Assembly (NCBI GenBank): GCA_937907485.1
Contig: CALESR010000352.1
Span: 1 to 10,244 of the forward strand
Source of the DNA: an uncultured Paracoccaceae bacterium
Lineage (GTDB): Bacteria > Pseudomonadota > Alphaproteobacteria > Rhodobacterales > Rhodobacteraceae
DNA length: 10,244 bases
Reading direction: 5' to 3'
This document shows, one piece after another, positions 1 to 6,873 of this stretch (the first letter of the stretch is position 1; each line of letters opens with the position of its first letter). The position numbers and the translations under genes were made by a program. The notes beneath the pieces are model-generated. The model ran no database searches. It was given only the letters and a program-made list of their open reading frames with translations, and was not told the origin of the DNA.

Positions 1-474
1 CGACTGATAGGTCGCCACGACGACGCGCTTGATACGGGCGCGGTCATGCAGCGGCTTCAGCGCCACCACCATCTGCGCGGTCGAGCAGTTCGGGTTGGCG
101 ATGATGTTCTTCTTAGTATAGCCCAGCACCGCGTCGGCATTGACCTCAGGCACCACCAACGGAACGTCGGGGTCATAGCGATAGAGCGACGAATTGTCGA
201 TCACCACGCAGCCCGCAGCCGCAGCGCGCGGGGCATAAATCTTGGTCGCTTCCGAGCCAACGGCAAAAAGCGCGATGTCCCAGCCGGTGAAATCGAAGGT
301 TTCCAGATCCTTGGTCTTGAGGGTCTTGTCGCCAAAGCTGATCTCGGTGCCGAGGCTGCGACGCGACGCCAGAGCGGCGATCTCGTCGACGGGAAACTCC
401 CTCTCGGCCAGAATGTTCAGCATTTCGCGGCCCACATTGCCCGTGGCCCCCGCGACGACGACTCGATAGCCCAT
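1..474 (-). CDS. asd: Aspartate-semialdehyde dehydrogenase, N-terminal part (cut by window edge)
   Basis: Asd reduces aspartyl-4-phosphate to aspartate-4-semialdehyde with NADPH in the cytoplasm. This is the branch step to lysine/diaminopimelate, threonine and methionine. The visible 158 residues begin MGYRVVVAGATGNVGREM, a Rossmann nucleotide-binding start with GATGNVG at residues 9-15. The conserved NPNCSTAQ block carries the expected catalytic cysteine at C130. A full protein of this family is about 340 residues, so over half lies beyond position 1. The start at 474 is supported by an AAGGAG-type ribosome binding site a few bases upstream and by the GATGNVG motif sitting right at the N-terminus. 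The MFS gene lies upstream on the same strand, 98 bp away, so asd may have its own promoter. No frameshift is seen. Identification is firm; the intact C-terminus cannot be checked here. Confidence 0.96.
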   Translation of the reverse strand, partial: MGYRVVVAGATGNVGREMLNILAEREFPVDEIAALASRRSLGTEISFGDKTLKTKDLETFDFTGWDIALFAVGSEATKIYAPRAAAAGCVVIDNSSLYRYDPDVPLVVPEVNADAVLGYTKKNIIANPNCSTAQMVVALKPLHDRARIKRVVVATYQS

Positions 475-499
475 CAAACTCTCCTTGGTCTTGCGGACG

Positions 500-543
500 T
501 TCGCGCGAATACGCGAATCCGGCCCTGTGGAAAAGGCCCTGTG
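500..543. promoter_or_regulatory. Possible control region upstream of asd: dyad plus short direct repeat
   Basis: The 98-bp gap between the MFS stop and the asd start holds an inverted repeat TTCGCG - 6 nt - CGCGAA (500-505 / 512-517). Its left half also belongs to a perfect 10-bp palindrome, TTCGCGCGAA, at 500-509. Next to it is a 9-bp direct repeat, GGCCCTGTG, at 521-529 and 535-543. Short GC-rich dyads arise by chance at this base composition. I could not find a convincing -35/-10 pair or any lysine-riboswitch-like leader. An operator or promoter role is inference only. Confidence 0.25.
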
Positions 544-572
544 CGCCGGGTGTGGCGAAAATCACGCGGCGA

Positions 573-1751
573 TCACTGCGTATTATCGCGCGCGAACAGG
601 TAGATCACGCACCCTATCAGCAGACTGGCGCCGAACAAAAGGAAGATCGCCTGATAGGGCGCCTCGGGTGGCACCGGTGCCACCGCGCCATGCACCCGCG
701 ACGAGACCGATTGCATCACGCCGACACCGCCAATGCCAAAGAGGTTCAACAGCGTCACCCCCCGGCCCAGCAGGTGCGGCGGGATGAAACTGCGGCCATG
801 CGCCACCATCATCGGAAAGGACGAGCCGAACAGGCCGATGGCGGCCAAGAGCAGCGTCGCCTGCCACACTCCCGCCACCGGCCAGAACCACAGTGCCAGC
901 ATGCAGACCGCGCCAAGCAGGTTGCCGACCAGCACCACGCCCTTGCGGGTGCCGAACAGGCGGTCCAGCGGGCCATAGGCAAACGAGCCTGCCACCATCG
1001 CCATGGCCATCGCCAGCGTCACCAGGCCGATCTGCGAGGCGCTGGCGCCATAGACATCGGCCAGATATGGCCCGGCCCAGAGGCCGCGCAAACCGGCGGC
1101 GGGGACATAGTTGACGAACATCAGCGGCAGGATCAGCCACAGCGCCCGGATGCGCAGGACGTCCATCAGGCTGCCGCGCCCCTCGGCCCGGGTGGCCAGC
1201 GCGGGCGGGTCGAGCACAAAGCGCCAGAGTGCAACAGCGACCAGCAGCGTGACCACGGCCAGACCGCCGACCGTCTGGCGCCAGCCGAAACTCTCGGCGG
1301 CAAAGGCCAAGGGCCAGGCCCCCGCCAGATTGCCCAAGGTGCCAAAACCGATGATCGCCCCGGCCAGCGTGGCGAAAACCGCCGCCGGATAGACCCGGCC
1401 AAAGATGTAATAGGCCGACATCAACACCGGCGAGCAGCCGATACCGATCAGCGCCATCGCCAGATGAATGTGCCAAGGCGCCTGCGCCAGCGCAAAGACC
1501 AGTGCCCCGCCCCCCCCTGCAAGGCCCAACAGCCATGAGGCAGTGCGCCGGGGTCCGATGCGGTCGAGCGCCACGCCGACCGGAATCTGCATCGCGGCAA
1601 AGATCAGGAACCACAGGCCGGAAGACAGCGCCAGATCGGCAGCAGTCGCTCCGGTCTCGGCCTGCAGCACCGGACTGAGCACGGCCAGAAAGGCGCGGTA
1701 GAACTGGCTCAGCACATAGGCGAGGACCAGAAAGAAGATACCGACCTTCAT
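573..1751 (-). CDS. Major facilitator superfamily (MFS) transporter, substrate unknown
   Basis: A 392-residue inner-membrane protein with about twelve hydrophobic segments, the usual length for MFS secondary carriers. The loop after the second membrane segment holds an MFS motif-A variant, GVALDRIGPRR (residues 59-69). A degenerate copy, GPLDRLFGTRKG, lies at the matching place in the second half, as expected from the internal duplication of the family. The start at 1751 (MKVGIFFLVLAYVL) is preferred over an in-frame ATG 23 codons upstream. It puts the first membrane helix at the N-terminus and has an AGGA element about 9 nt upstream. The upstream extension (MPSGPCQ...) is not membrane-like and reads towards the palindromic repeat. 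The direction of transport and the substrate cannot be read from the sequence. Neighbouring asd gives no clear hint, and an amino-acid or drug exporter is only a guess. Confidence 0.88.
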   Translation of the reverse strand: MKVGIFFLVLAYVLSQFYRAFLAVLSPVLQAETGATAADLALSSGLWFLIFAAMQIPVGVALDRIGPRRTASWLLGLAGGGGALVFALAQAPWHIHLAMALIGIGCSPVLMSAYYIFGRVYPAAVFATLAGAIIGFGTLGNLAGAWPLAFAAESFGWRQTVGGLAVVTLLVAVALWRFVLDPPALATRAEGRGSLMDVLRIRALWLILPLMFVNYVPAAGLRGLWAGPYLADVYGASASQIGLVTLAMAMAMVAGSFAYGPLDRLFGTRKGVVLVGNLLGAVCMLALWFWPVAGVWQATLLLAAIGLFGSSFPMMVAHGRSFIPPHLLGRGVTLLNLFGIGGVGVMQSVSSRVHGAVAPVPPEAPYQAIFLLFGASLLIGCVIYLFARDNTQ

Positions 1752-1773
1752 GCGCGATGTCCTACATGAGTGA

Positions 1774-1797
1774 AATTCCGCGCAGCCTCGCGCAATT
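1774..1797. promoter_or_regulatory. Interrupted dyad upstream of the MFS gene, candidate operator
   Basis: AATT-C-CGCG, a 6-nt centre, then CGCG-C-AATT: two 9-nt half sites that mirror each other except for one central-arm position (1778 against 1793). The dyad sits 22-46 nt upstream of the MFS start codon, where a repressor or activator would act. It mixes AT and GC blocks, so it is less likely to be a composition artefact than a pure GC palindrome. No regulator gene is in the window. Binding is inference. Confidence 0.35.
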
Positions 1798-1826
1798 GGC
1801 TGGCAAGGTCCAGAGGGCATGCCGGG

Positions 1827-1888
1827 CGGTGCGTGCCAGCACGCACCCTATGGGCGCAATTCTGTAGGGTGCGTGCTGGCACGCACCG
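1827..1888. repeat. Nested palindromic doublet (REP/BIME-like), 24-bp perfect inverted repeat with 14-nt spacer
   Basis: The arms 1827-1850 and 1865-1888 are perfect reverse complements of 24 bp around a 14-nt spacer. Each arm is itself a palindrome: GGTGCGTGC - CA - GCACGCACC at 1828-1847, and GGTGCGTGC - TG - GCACGCACC at 1868-1887. Each is flanked by the same CTA/TAG trinucleotide pointing into the spacer. The structure can therefore fold as one long hairpin or as two small ones. The right arm ends on the base directly before the rppH stop codon. No T-run follows on either strand, so it is not a standard intrinsic terminator. Two head-to-head copies of a short palindrome between genes is the layout of REP doublets (BIMEs). 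The unit looks like a dispersed intergenic repeat, but copy number cannot be counted here. It may end, slow or stabilise the rppH transcript. Confidence 0.85.
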
Positions 1889-2374
1889 TCACGCCAGATG
1901 CTCACGGAACGCCGCCACCACCTGCCGGTAGATGTCGCGCTTGAACGGCACGATAGCCTCGATCATTGACGCCGCGTCGATCCAGCGCCATTCACTGAAC
2001 TCGGGGTGCTCTTGTGCGATGTCGATCTGCGCATCGCGGCCCATGAAGCGCATCAGGAACCACTTTTGCCGCTGCCCGCGATACCGGCCCTTCCAGATCC
2101 GCGGCACCACATCGTGCGGCAGGTCATAGGTCAGCCAGCCCGGTGTTTCATCGACCACCTGCACCAGCGCGGGCGGTACACCGATCTCTTCGCCCAATTC
2201 GCGCAGCGCGGCGAGACGCGGGTCCTCGCCCTCGTCCACGCCGCCCTGCGGCATCTGCCAAGCTGGCACCGCGCTGTCGAGGCGCTGCGCCGCAAAGATC
2301 AGCCCCTGCGGGTTGATCAACATGATCCCCACATTCGGCCGATACGGCAGCGCCGCGATCTGCTCGGGCGTCAC
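1889..2374 (-). CDS. rppH: RNA pyrophosphohydrolase RppH (Nudix family)
   Basis: RppH removes pyrophosphate from the 5' triphosphate of mRNAs, leaving a monophosphate that speeds RNase E-dependent decay; it is cytoplasmic. The 161-residue protein matches the family's usual length of about 160. It has the full Nudix box, Gx5Ex7REUxEExGU, from G44 to V66 (with E50, R58, E59, E62, E63). The opening MTPEQIAALPYRPNVG is typical of alphaproteobacterial RppH. The start codon is GTG, only one base after the ctpA stop (TGA-C-GTG), with just a weak GGGAA-type element inside the ctpA end. Translation is therefore probably coupled to ctpA. The next in-frame ATG (residue 18) would remove conserved N-terminal sequence. 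The stop codon abuts the palindromic doublet at 1827-1888. Confidence 0.96.
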   Translation of the reverse strand: MTPEQIAALPYRPNVGIMLINPQGLIFAAQRLDSAVPAWQMPQGGVDEGEDPRLAALRELGEEIGVPPALVQVVDETPGWLTYDLPHDVVPRIWKGRYRGQRQKWFLMRFMGRDAQIDIAQEHPEFSEWRWIDAASMIEAIVPFKRDIYRQVVAAFREHLA

Positions 2375-2375
2375 G

Positions 2376-3707
2376 TCAGTTCCCGTTCATTGCGGCCAGC
2401 CCGCGCAGGATATCGAGGGCATAGGCCAACTGGTAATCCTGGCTGCGCAGGCGCGAGACCTCTTCGGCGGCGCGTTCCTCTTCCTCGACCTGCCGACGCT
2501 CGTCGTCAGTGATCGCATCGTTGCGCAGCGATCCGCGCAGACTGGATTCGCTGCGCATCGGCGGGGTCTCTTCTTCGGGCGTGGTGGTTTCCTCGGCGCG
2601 CGGTGGCTGGTGAACCACGATATCGGGCGCCACGCCCAGCGCCTGGATGGAACGCCCAGACGGCGTGTAGTAAAGCGCCGTCGTCAAGCGCATCGCGCCG
2701 TCACCGCTGAGCGGGATCAGCGACTGCACCGAGCCCTTGCCAAAGCTGCGCTCGCCAACGACCACTGCGCGGCGATGATCCTGCAGCGCACCCGCAACAA
2801 TCTCCGAGGCCGAGGCCGAGCCGCCGTTGATGAGAACCACCATCGGCCGCCCCTCGGCCAGATCCCCCGGCGTGGCGTTGTGCCGTTCGCTTTCGGCATC
2901 GTCGCGGCCGCGAGTCGACACGATCTCGCCGCGGTCAAGGAAGGCGTCCGACACCCGGATCGCCTGCATCAGCAACCCGCCGGGGTTGTTGCGCAGATCC
3001 AGCACCACACCTTCGAGGTTCTCGATGCCGCCCAGAGTGGTGATGCCTTCGGCCAGTTCGCTGGCGAGGTTGTCATAGGTCTGCTCGTTGAAGGTGGTGA
3101 CACGCAGCACGATGGTGCTGCCCTCGATCCGGCTGCGCACGGCGCGAATGCGGATGGTGTCGCGGATGATCGACAGATCAAAGGGCTCGGCCACCCCCTC
3201 ACGCACGATGGTTACAACGATCTCGGACCCGACCGGGCCGCGCATCAGATCGACCGCCTGCGGCAGGGTCAGGCCCAGCAGCGATTCGCCATCGACATGG
3301 GTCAGCAGGTCACCGGGCTGGACACCCGCGTCATAGGCCGGAGTGTCGTCGATCGGCGTAATGACGCGCACATAGCCGTCCTGCTGCGTGATCTCGATCC
3401 CCAGCCCGCCAAAGGCGCCACGGGTCTGCACGCGCATGTCTTCGTAATCGTCGCGCGCGAGATAGCTGGAATGCGGATCGAGCGAGTTCAGCATGCCGTT
3501 GATCGCCGCCTCGATCAGCGCCGAGGTGTCCACCTCATGCACATATTGCGCGCGGATGCGTTCGAACACGTCACCGAACAGGTCCAACTGTTCATAGACC
3601 GATTCATTGGCGGCTTGCTCTTGCGCCAAAAGAGGCCCGGCGATCTGCGTTGACAGAACCACCCCGCCGACGATCCCTGCCGTCGCTGCCACCAGATATC
3701 TGTTCAT
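2376..3707 (-). CDS. ctpA: C-terminal processing protease CtpA (S41 family, PDZ-containing)
   Basis: A periplasmic serine protease with a Ser/Lys dyad that trims or degrades envelope proteins from their C-termini. The 443 residues hold an N-terminal hydrophobic signal or anchor (about 4-29), a helical region, a PDZ domain (about 95-175) and the S41 core. In the core, GGSASASEIVAG supplies the likely nucleophile S299 and FGKGSVQ the general base K324, 25 residues apart as in Prc of E. coli. The last 75 or so residues are a proline/glutamate-rich linker followed by a charged helix (about 400-435), beyond the core. The start at 3707 has an AGGA ribosome binding site about 7 nt upstream; in-frame ATGs at 3722 and 3743 lack one. 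It lies 46 bp after the envC-like gene and 1 nt before rppH. Known CtpA/Prc proteins act on cell-wall hydrolases or their partners, which fits the neighbour. Confidence 0.96.
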   Translation of the reverse strand: MNRYLVAATAGIVGGVVLSTQIAGPLLAQEQAANESVYEQLDLFGDVFERIRAQYVHEVDTSALIEAAINGMLNSLDPHSSYLARDDYEDMRVQTRGAFGGLGIEITQQDGYVRVITPIDDTPAYDAGVQPGDLLTHVDGESLLGLTLPQAVDLMRGPVGSEIVVTIVREGVAEPFDLSIIRDTIRIRAVRSRIEGSTIVLRVTTFNEQTYDNLASELAEGITTLGGIENLEGVVLDLRNNPGGLLMQAIRVSDAFLDRGEIVSTRGRDDAESERHNATPGDLAEGRPMVVLINGGSASASEIVAGALQDHRRAVVVGERSFGKGSVQSLIPLSGDGAMRLTTALYYTPSGRSIQALGVAPDIVVHQPPRAEETTTPEEETPPMRSESSLRGSLRNDAITDDERRQVEEEERAAEEVSRLRSQDYQLAYALDILRGLAAMNGN

Positions 3708-3753
3708 CCGCCTGTCCTGCATTTGCGCGCGTTGCCGAGGCATTGTGCCCCGG

Positions 3754-4869
3754 TCACGGCCGCTGCCCAGTCAATTCGAACCACTCGGCCGGGTCAATGG
3801 CCTCGCCGCTCTGTCTCAGTTCCAGATAGAGGGTTTCGCCGCGCCCCGCCACCGGGTCCGGCTGCACAAACTCGTCACCACGCGCTGTCGCGCCGGGCAT
3901 CAGGCCCAGCGCATCGCCCGCCGCCACCACCTGCCCGGTCTGCACAAAGGCCTGGCCAAGGCCCGCCAGCACAATCAGCCAGCCCTCGCCGGGTTCCAGC
4001 AACACCACGGTGCCGAAATCCAGCAGCGGCCCGCGATAACGCACCGAGCCATGCCAGGGCGCCACCACCAGCGCGCCGGAGTCTGCGGCCAGCACCAGAC
4101 CGGGGCGCACGACGCCTGCCGCATCGGCCTCGCCCGCCCGGCGCAGCACGCTGCCCACCACCGGCAGCGACAGCCGCCCGCGCGCCGCTTCAAACAAAGG
4201 CAGCGCGGTCGAGGCATCCGAAGGCGCGGCGGCCAGCCCCTCGGCCAGATCGCCCAACGTGCGCACCGATTCAAGCATGGCCAGCATCCGCGCTTCGTCG
4301 TCGCCCAGCCGGGGCGGCAGATCGCGACGGTCAGCGACGGCCTGGCTCAACTCGGCGCGCGCTTCCTGCAGACTTTGCAGTCCGGTGGCCAGCGTGCCGA
4401 CGGCACCCTCGCGCAATTCGCGCAGCGCCGTCACCTCGCGGGCCAGCGCGCCGATGCGCATGGCCTCGGCCTGCATCCCGGCGGCCAGATCGGCGATCAT
4501 CATGCCAGTGCGCGCGGTCGCCAAGGGGCCCTGCGGATGCACCAGCATCACCGGCCCTTCGATGCGCTCGACCGCCATCATCGCGCCAAGGATGCGCGCC
4601 ACCTGCGCCTGTTGCTGCTCCAGTACCCGGTTGATCGCCGCTTCGCGCAGTGCCACCTCGCGCAGCCCCTCGCGCAGCGCTGACAGACCGGCCTCATGCG
4701 CCTGAATCGCGCGGGTCAGGGCGGCGATCTGGTCAGGCGCTTGCCGCGCCGCGCCCAAACCGTCAATGGCGGCAAACAGCGCCGTCGCTGCCGCCCGCGC
4801 GTTCTGCGCGGTGTCGGCGAGCGCTGGCGCGCCGCTCAGCGCCAACATCAGGGCAAGGGCCAGCCGCAT
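3754..4869 (-). CDS. envC: EnvC-like murein hydrolase activator with degenerate LytM (M23) domain
   Basis: A 371-residue exported protein. A signal peptide ends near residue 18 (APALA-DT). A long alanine/glutamate-rich coiled-coil region follows (about 20-215), then a C-terminal LytM/M23-type domain (about 253-366) ending in the family pattern ETLYLELRQSGEAIDPAEWF. The zinc ligands of active M23 peptidases are absent. The first H-x-G-x-D position reads R255...V259, and the HxH position reads T346-L-Y348. The same loss is known in E. coli EnvC, which has no peptidase activity but switches on amidases at the septum. By analogy this protein probably activates an N-acetylmuramoyl-L-alanine amidase during division; no amidase gene is in view. 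The start is one base after the gpmI stop (TGA-G-ATG) with no clear ribosome binding site, so coupling is likely. ctpA follows. Confidence 0.88.
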   Translation of the reverse strand: MRLALALMLALSGAPALADTAQNARAAATALFAAIDGLGAARQAPDQIAALTRAIQAHEAGLSALREGLREVALREAAINRVLEQQQAQVARILGAMMAVERIEGPVMLVHPQGPLATARTGMMIADLAAGMQAEAMRIGALAREVTALRELREGAVGTLATGLQSLQEARAELSQAVADRRDLPPRLGDDEARMLAMLESVRTLGDLAEGLAAAPSDASTALPLFEAARGRLSLPVVGSVLRRAGEADAAGVVRPGLVLAADSGALVVAPWHGSVRYRGPLLDFGTVVLLEPGEGWLIVLAGLGQAFVQTGQVVAAGDALGLMPGATARGDEFVQPDPVAGRGETLYLELRQSGEAIDPAEWFELTGQRP

Positions 4870-4870
4870 C

Positions 4871-6394
4871 TCAGCCGCGCCGGATCAGGCTGTGGCCGGT
4901 CATCTCGGGCGGCTGCGGCAGGCCCATCATCTGCAACAAGGTCGGCGCCACATCGGCCAGCCGCCCCTCGGCCAAGGTCACGCCCCCGGTCCAGCCGATC
5001 AGCGCCACCGGCACCGGGTTGAGCGTGTGCGCCGTATGCGGCCCGCCAGTCACCGGGTCGATCATCATCTCGCAATTGCCATGGTCCGCGGTCAGCAGCA
5101 TCGCTCCGCCCGCCGCATCTAGCGCCGCCAGCACGCGGCCCAGCCCTGTATCCACGGCCTCGACGGCCTTGATCCCGGCCTCGACGATGCCGGTATGGCC
5201 CACCATGTCGGGGTTGGCATAGTTCACCACGATCAGGTCATACCCCGCACCAATCGCCGCAACCAGCCGGTCCGTCACCTCGACCGAGGACATCTCGGGC
5301 GCCAGATCATAGGTCGCCACCTTGGGCGACGACGGCATGAACCGGTCTTCGCCGACCTCGGCGGTTTCCTTGCCGCCGTTCAGGAAAAACGTCACATGCG
5401 GGTATTTTTCGGTCTCGGCGATGCGGAACTGCCGCAGGCCCTGCGCCGCAATCCACTCACCCAGCGTGTTCTTCAGCACCCGCTTGGGATAGGCCGTATG
5501 GACAAAGGCGTTGTGGGCGTCGGAATACTCCACCATCCCCAGCAGCATCGCCCAGTCCAGCCGCTGCGGCCGGGCAAATCCGTTGAACGACGGCGCGCCG
5601 ATGGCAGCGAGGATCTCGCGTGCCCGGTCGGCGCGGAAGTTCAGGCAGAACAGCCCGTCGCCGCCGCGCGCCCCGGCGTAACCGGCGATCACCGTAGGGG
5701 AAATGAACTCGTCCGTTTCGCCCAGTGCATAGGCCTCGGCCACGGCTGTCGCGGTGTCGGGGGCTTGCCGCCCGCGCCCGAGGACCATGGCGTCATAAGC
5801 CCGCTCGACCCGGTCCCAGCGCGAATCGCGGTCCATCGCCCAATAGCGACCGATCACCGTGGCGATACGGGCGCCTGCGGGCAAATCGCCCATCAGGCTG
5901 GCGACGAAGCCTTGCGCGGAACTGGGCGCCACGTCGCGCCCGTCAGTGATCGCATGCACCGCCACCGGCACACCCGCCCCGGCAATTGCCCGGATTGCCG
6001 CCTTCAGATGCGTGATGTGGCCATGCACACCCCCATCCGAGACCACGCCCATAAGATGCGCGGTGCCCCGGCTGGTTTGCAGCCGGGCGATGAATTCCAG
6101 CAAGGCAGGGTTTTGCGCGAAACTGCCGTCCTCGACCGCCAGATCGATCTGCCCCAGATCCATCGCCACCACCCGGCCCGCGCCGATGTTGGTATGCCCG
6201 ACCTCGGAATTGCCCATCTGGCCGGTCGGCAGCCCGACATCAGGGCCAAAGGTGGTCAGCGTCGCATTCGGGCAGGTCGCCATCACCCGGTCGAAATTTG
6301 GCGTGTCCGCCAGCGCCACGGCATTGCCACGGCTGTCGGGGTTGATGCCCCAGCCATCGAGGATGCACAGGACGACGGGTTTCTTGGCATTCAT
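4871..6394 (-). CDS. gpmI: 2,3-bisphosphoglycerate-independent phosphoglycerate mutase
   Basis: Interconverts 3- and 2-phosphoglycerate in glycolysis and gluconeogenesis through a phosphoserine intermediate, using Mn2+; cytoplasmic. The 507 residues match the usual length of about 510. Visible landmarks are VLCILDGWG (metal ligand D13), GNSEVGHTNIGAGR with the phosphorylated serine S63, and SDGGVHGHITH (substrate histidine H124). HAITDGRD follows around 147-154, then the second metal site NPDMVGH (D396, H400), ADHGN (D437, H438) and H456. The start at 6394 is preferred over an in-frame ATG 17 codons upstream because GGAGGT lies 4 nt before it. All catalytic residues are present. An 87-bp gap separates it from the HIT gene, enough room for its own promoter. 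The gene heads the block that continues into envC-like, ctpA and rppH. Confidence 0.97.
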   Translation of the reverse strand: MNAKKPVVLCILDGWGINPDSRGNAVALADTPNFDRVMATCPNATLTTFGPDVGLPTGQMGNSEVGHTNIGAGRVVAMDLGQIDLAVEDGSFAQNPALLEFIARLQTSRGTAHLMGVVSDGGVHGHITHLKAAIRAIAGAGVPVAVHAITDGRDVAPSSAQGFVASLMGDLPAGARIATVIGRYWAMDRDSRWDRVERAYDAMVLGRGRQAPDTATAVAEAYALGETDEFISPTVIAGYAGARGGDGLFCLNFRADRAREILAAIGAPSFNGFARPQRLDWAMLLGMVEYSDAHNAFVHTAYPKRVLKNTLGEWIAAQGLRQFRIAETEKYPHVTFFLNGGKETAEVGEDRFMPSSPKVATYDLAPEMSSVEVTDRLVAAIGAGYDLIVVNYANPDMVGHTGIVEAGIKAVEAVDTGLGRVLAALDAAGGAMLLTADHGNCEMMIDPVTGGPHTAHTLNPVPVALIGWTGGVTLAEGRLADVAPTLLQMMGLPQPPEMTGHSLIRRG

Positions 6395-6416
6395 GCGGAC
6401 CTCCGGGATTGCCGCA

Positions 6417-6445
6417 TGTCTAAGCGCAGGGAGGGCGCGGGGCAA
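6417..6445 (-). promoter_or_regulatory. Weak candidate promoter for the gpmI block
   Basis: In the 87-bp gap between the HIT stop and gpmI, the minus strand reads TTGCCC (6445-6440), a 17-nt spacer, then TAGACA (6422-6417). The -35 resembles the TTGAC(A/C) type and the spacing is ideal, but the -10 matches only about half of TATAAT. It would place a start about 15-20 nt before the gpmI codon, very near its GGAGGT site. This is inference from weak motifs. Confidence 0.25.
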
Positions 6446-6481
6446 TGGCCCAGCGTCCGTTTGCGCGGTCTGCCGCCCGGA

Positions 6482-6862
6482 TCAGCCCCCGCTGACCATA
6501 TGGCCCAGATTGCGGCCCGACATGATGTGGACATGCAGATGCGGCACTTCCTGCACCCCGTCCTCGCCCGCATTCGAGATGGCGCGAAAGCCCGAGCCCC
6601 CCTCACCCGGCTGAATGCCCAGCATCTGACAGGCCTGCCCGATGGCCGCCATGTAATCGGCGTGCTCGGCCGGGCTGGCTGCCAGTGCGAAATGATCCAG
6701 TGTCACATAGGGCCCCTTGGGGATCACCAGCACATGCACCGGCGCCTGCGGGCGGATGTCGTGGAAAGCCAGCGAATGCGCGGTCTCCAGCAACTTGTTA
6801 CAGGGAATCTCGCCTCGCAGGATGCGGGCAAAGATGTTCTGGGGGTCATAGGAATAGGCCAT
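6482..6862 (-). CDS. HIT (histidine triad) family protein, HinT-like
   Basis: A 126-residue cytoplasmic protein of the histidine-triad superfamily, Hint branch, whose members hydrolyse purine nucleoside phosphoramidates and adenylated intermediates. The N-terminal NIFARILRGEIP block (about 9-20) is the typical opening. The triad HLHVHI lies at H108, H110 and H112, with H112 the expected nucleophile. It is followed by GRNLGHM near the C-terminus as in Hint proteins. Length and ending are normal. The start at 6862 (MAYSYDPQ) is chosen because upstream residues read back into the preceding gene and do not resemble the family. That gene's stop is 11 nt upstream, so the two are probably co-transcribed. 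Physiological substrate unknown. Confidence 0.93.
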   Translation of the reverse strand: MAYSYDPQNIFARILRGEIPCNKLLETAHSLAFHDIRPQAPVHVLVIPKGPYVTLDHFALAASPAEHADYMAAIGQACQMLGIQPGEGGSGFRAISNAGEDGVQEVPHLHVHIMSGRNLGHMVSGG

Positions 6863-6873
6863 CAGGGCATCCG

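Noticed and set aside
475..572. Lysine riboswitch or attenuator before asd
   Set aside because: The gap is only 98 bp, too short for a lysine riboswitch. I found no matching conserved core, leader peptide or terminator hairpin with a T-run.
552..1538. A 328-codon plus-strand frame opposite the MFS gene, very rich in Gln/Arg/His
   Set aside because: Its composition is that of reverse-complemented membrane-protein codons. The opposite strand encodes a convincing 12-helix transporter.
1752..1820. N-terminal extension of the MFS protein to an ATG at 1820
   Set aside because: The added 23 residues are not membrane-like, have no ribosome binding site and would reach almost to the palindromic repeat. 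The start at 1751 has an AGGA site and a typical first helix.
1827..1888. The palindromic doublet as a standard rho-independent terminator
   Set aside because: The stem is strong but no T-run follows on either strand, and each arm is itself palindromic, which is not typical of terminators.
2313..3653. A 446-codon plus-strand frame opposite ctpA
   Set aside because: Shadow of ctpA, which has an intact Ser/Lys dyad and PDZ domain; no ribosome binding site or family features on the plus strand.
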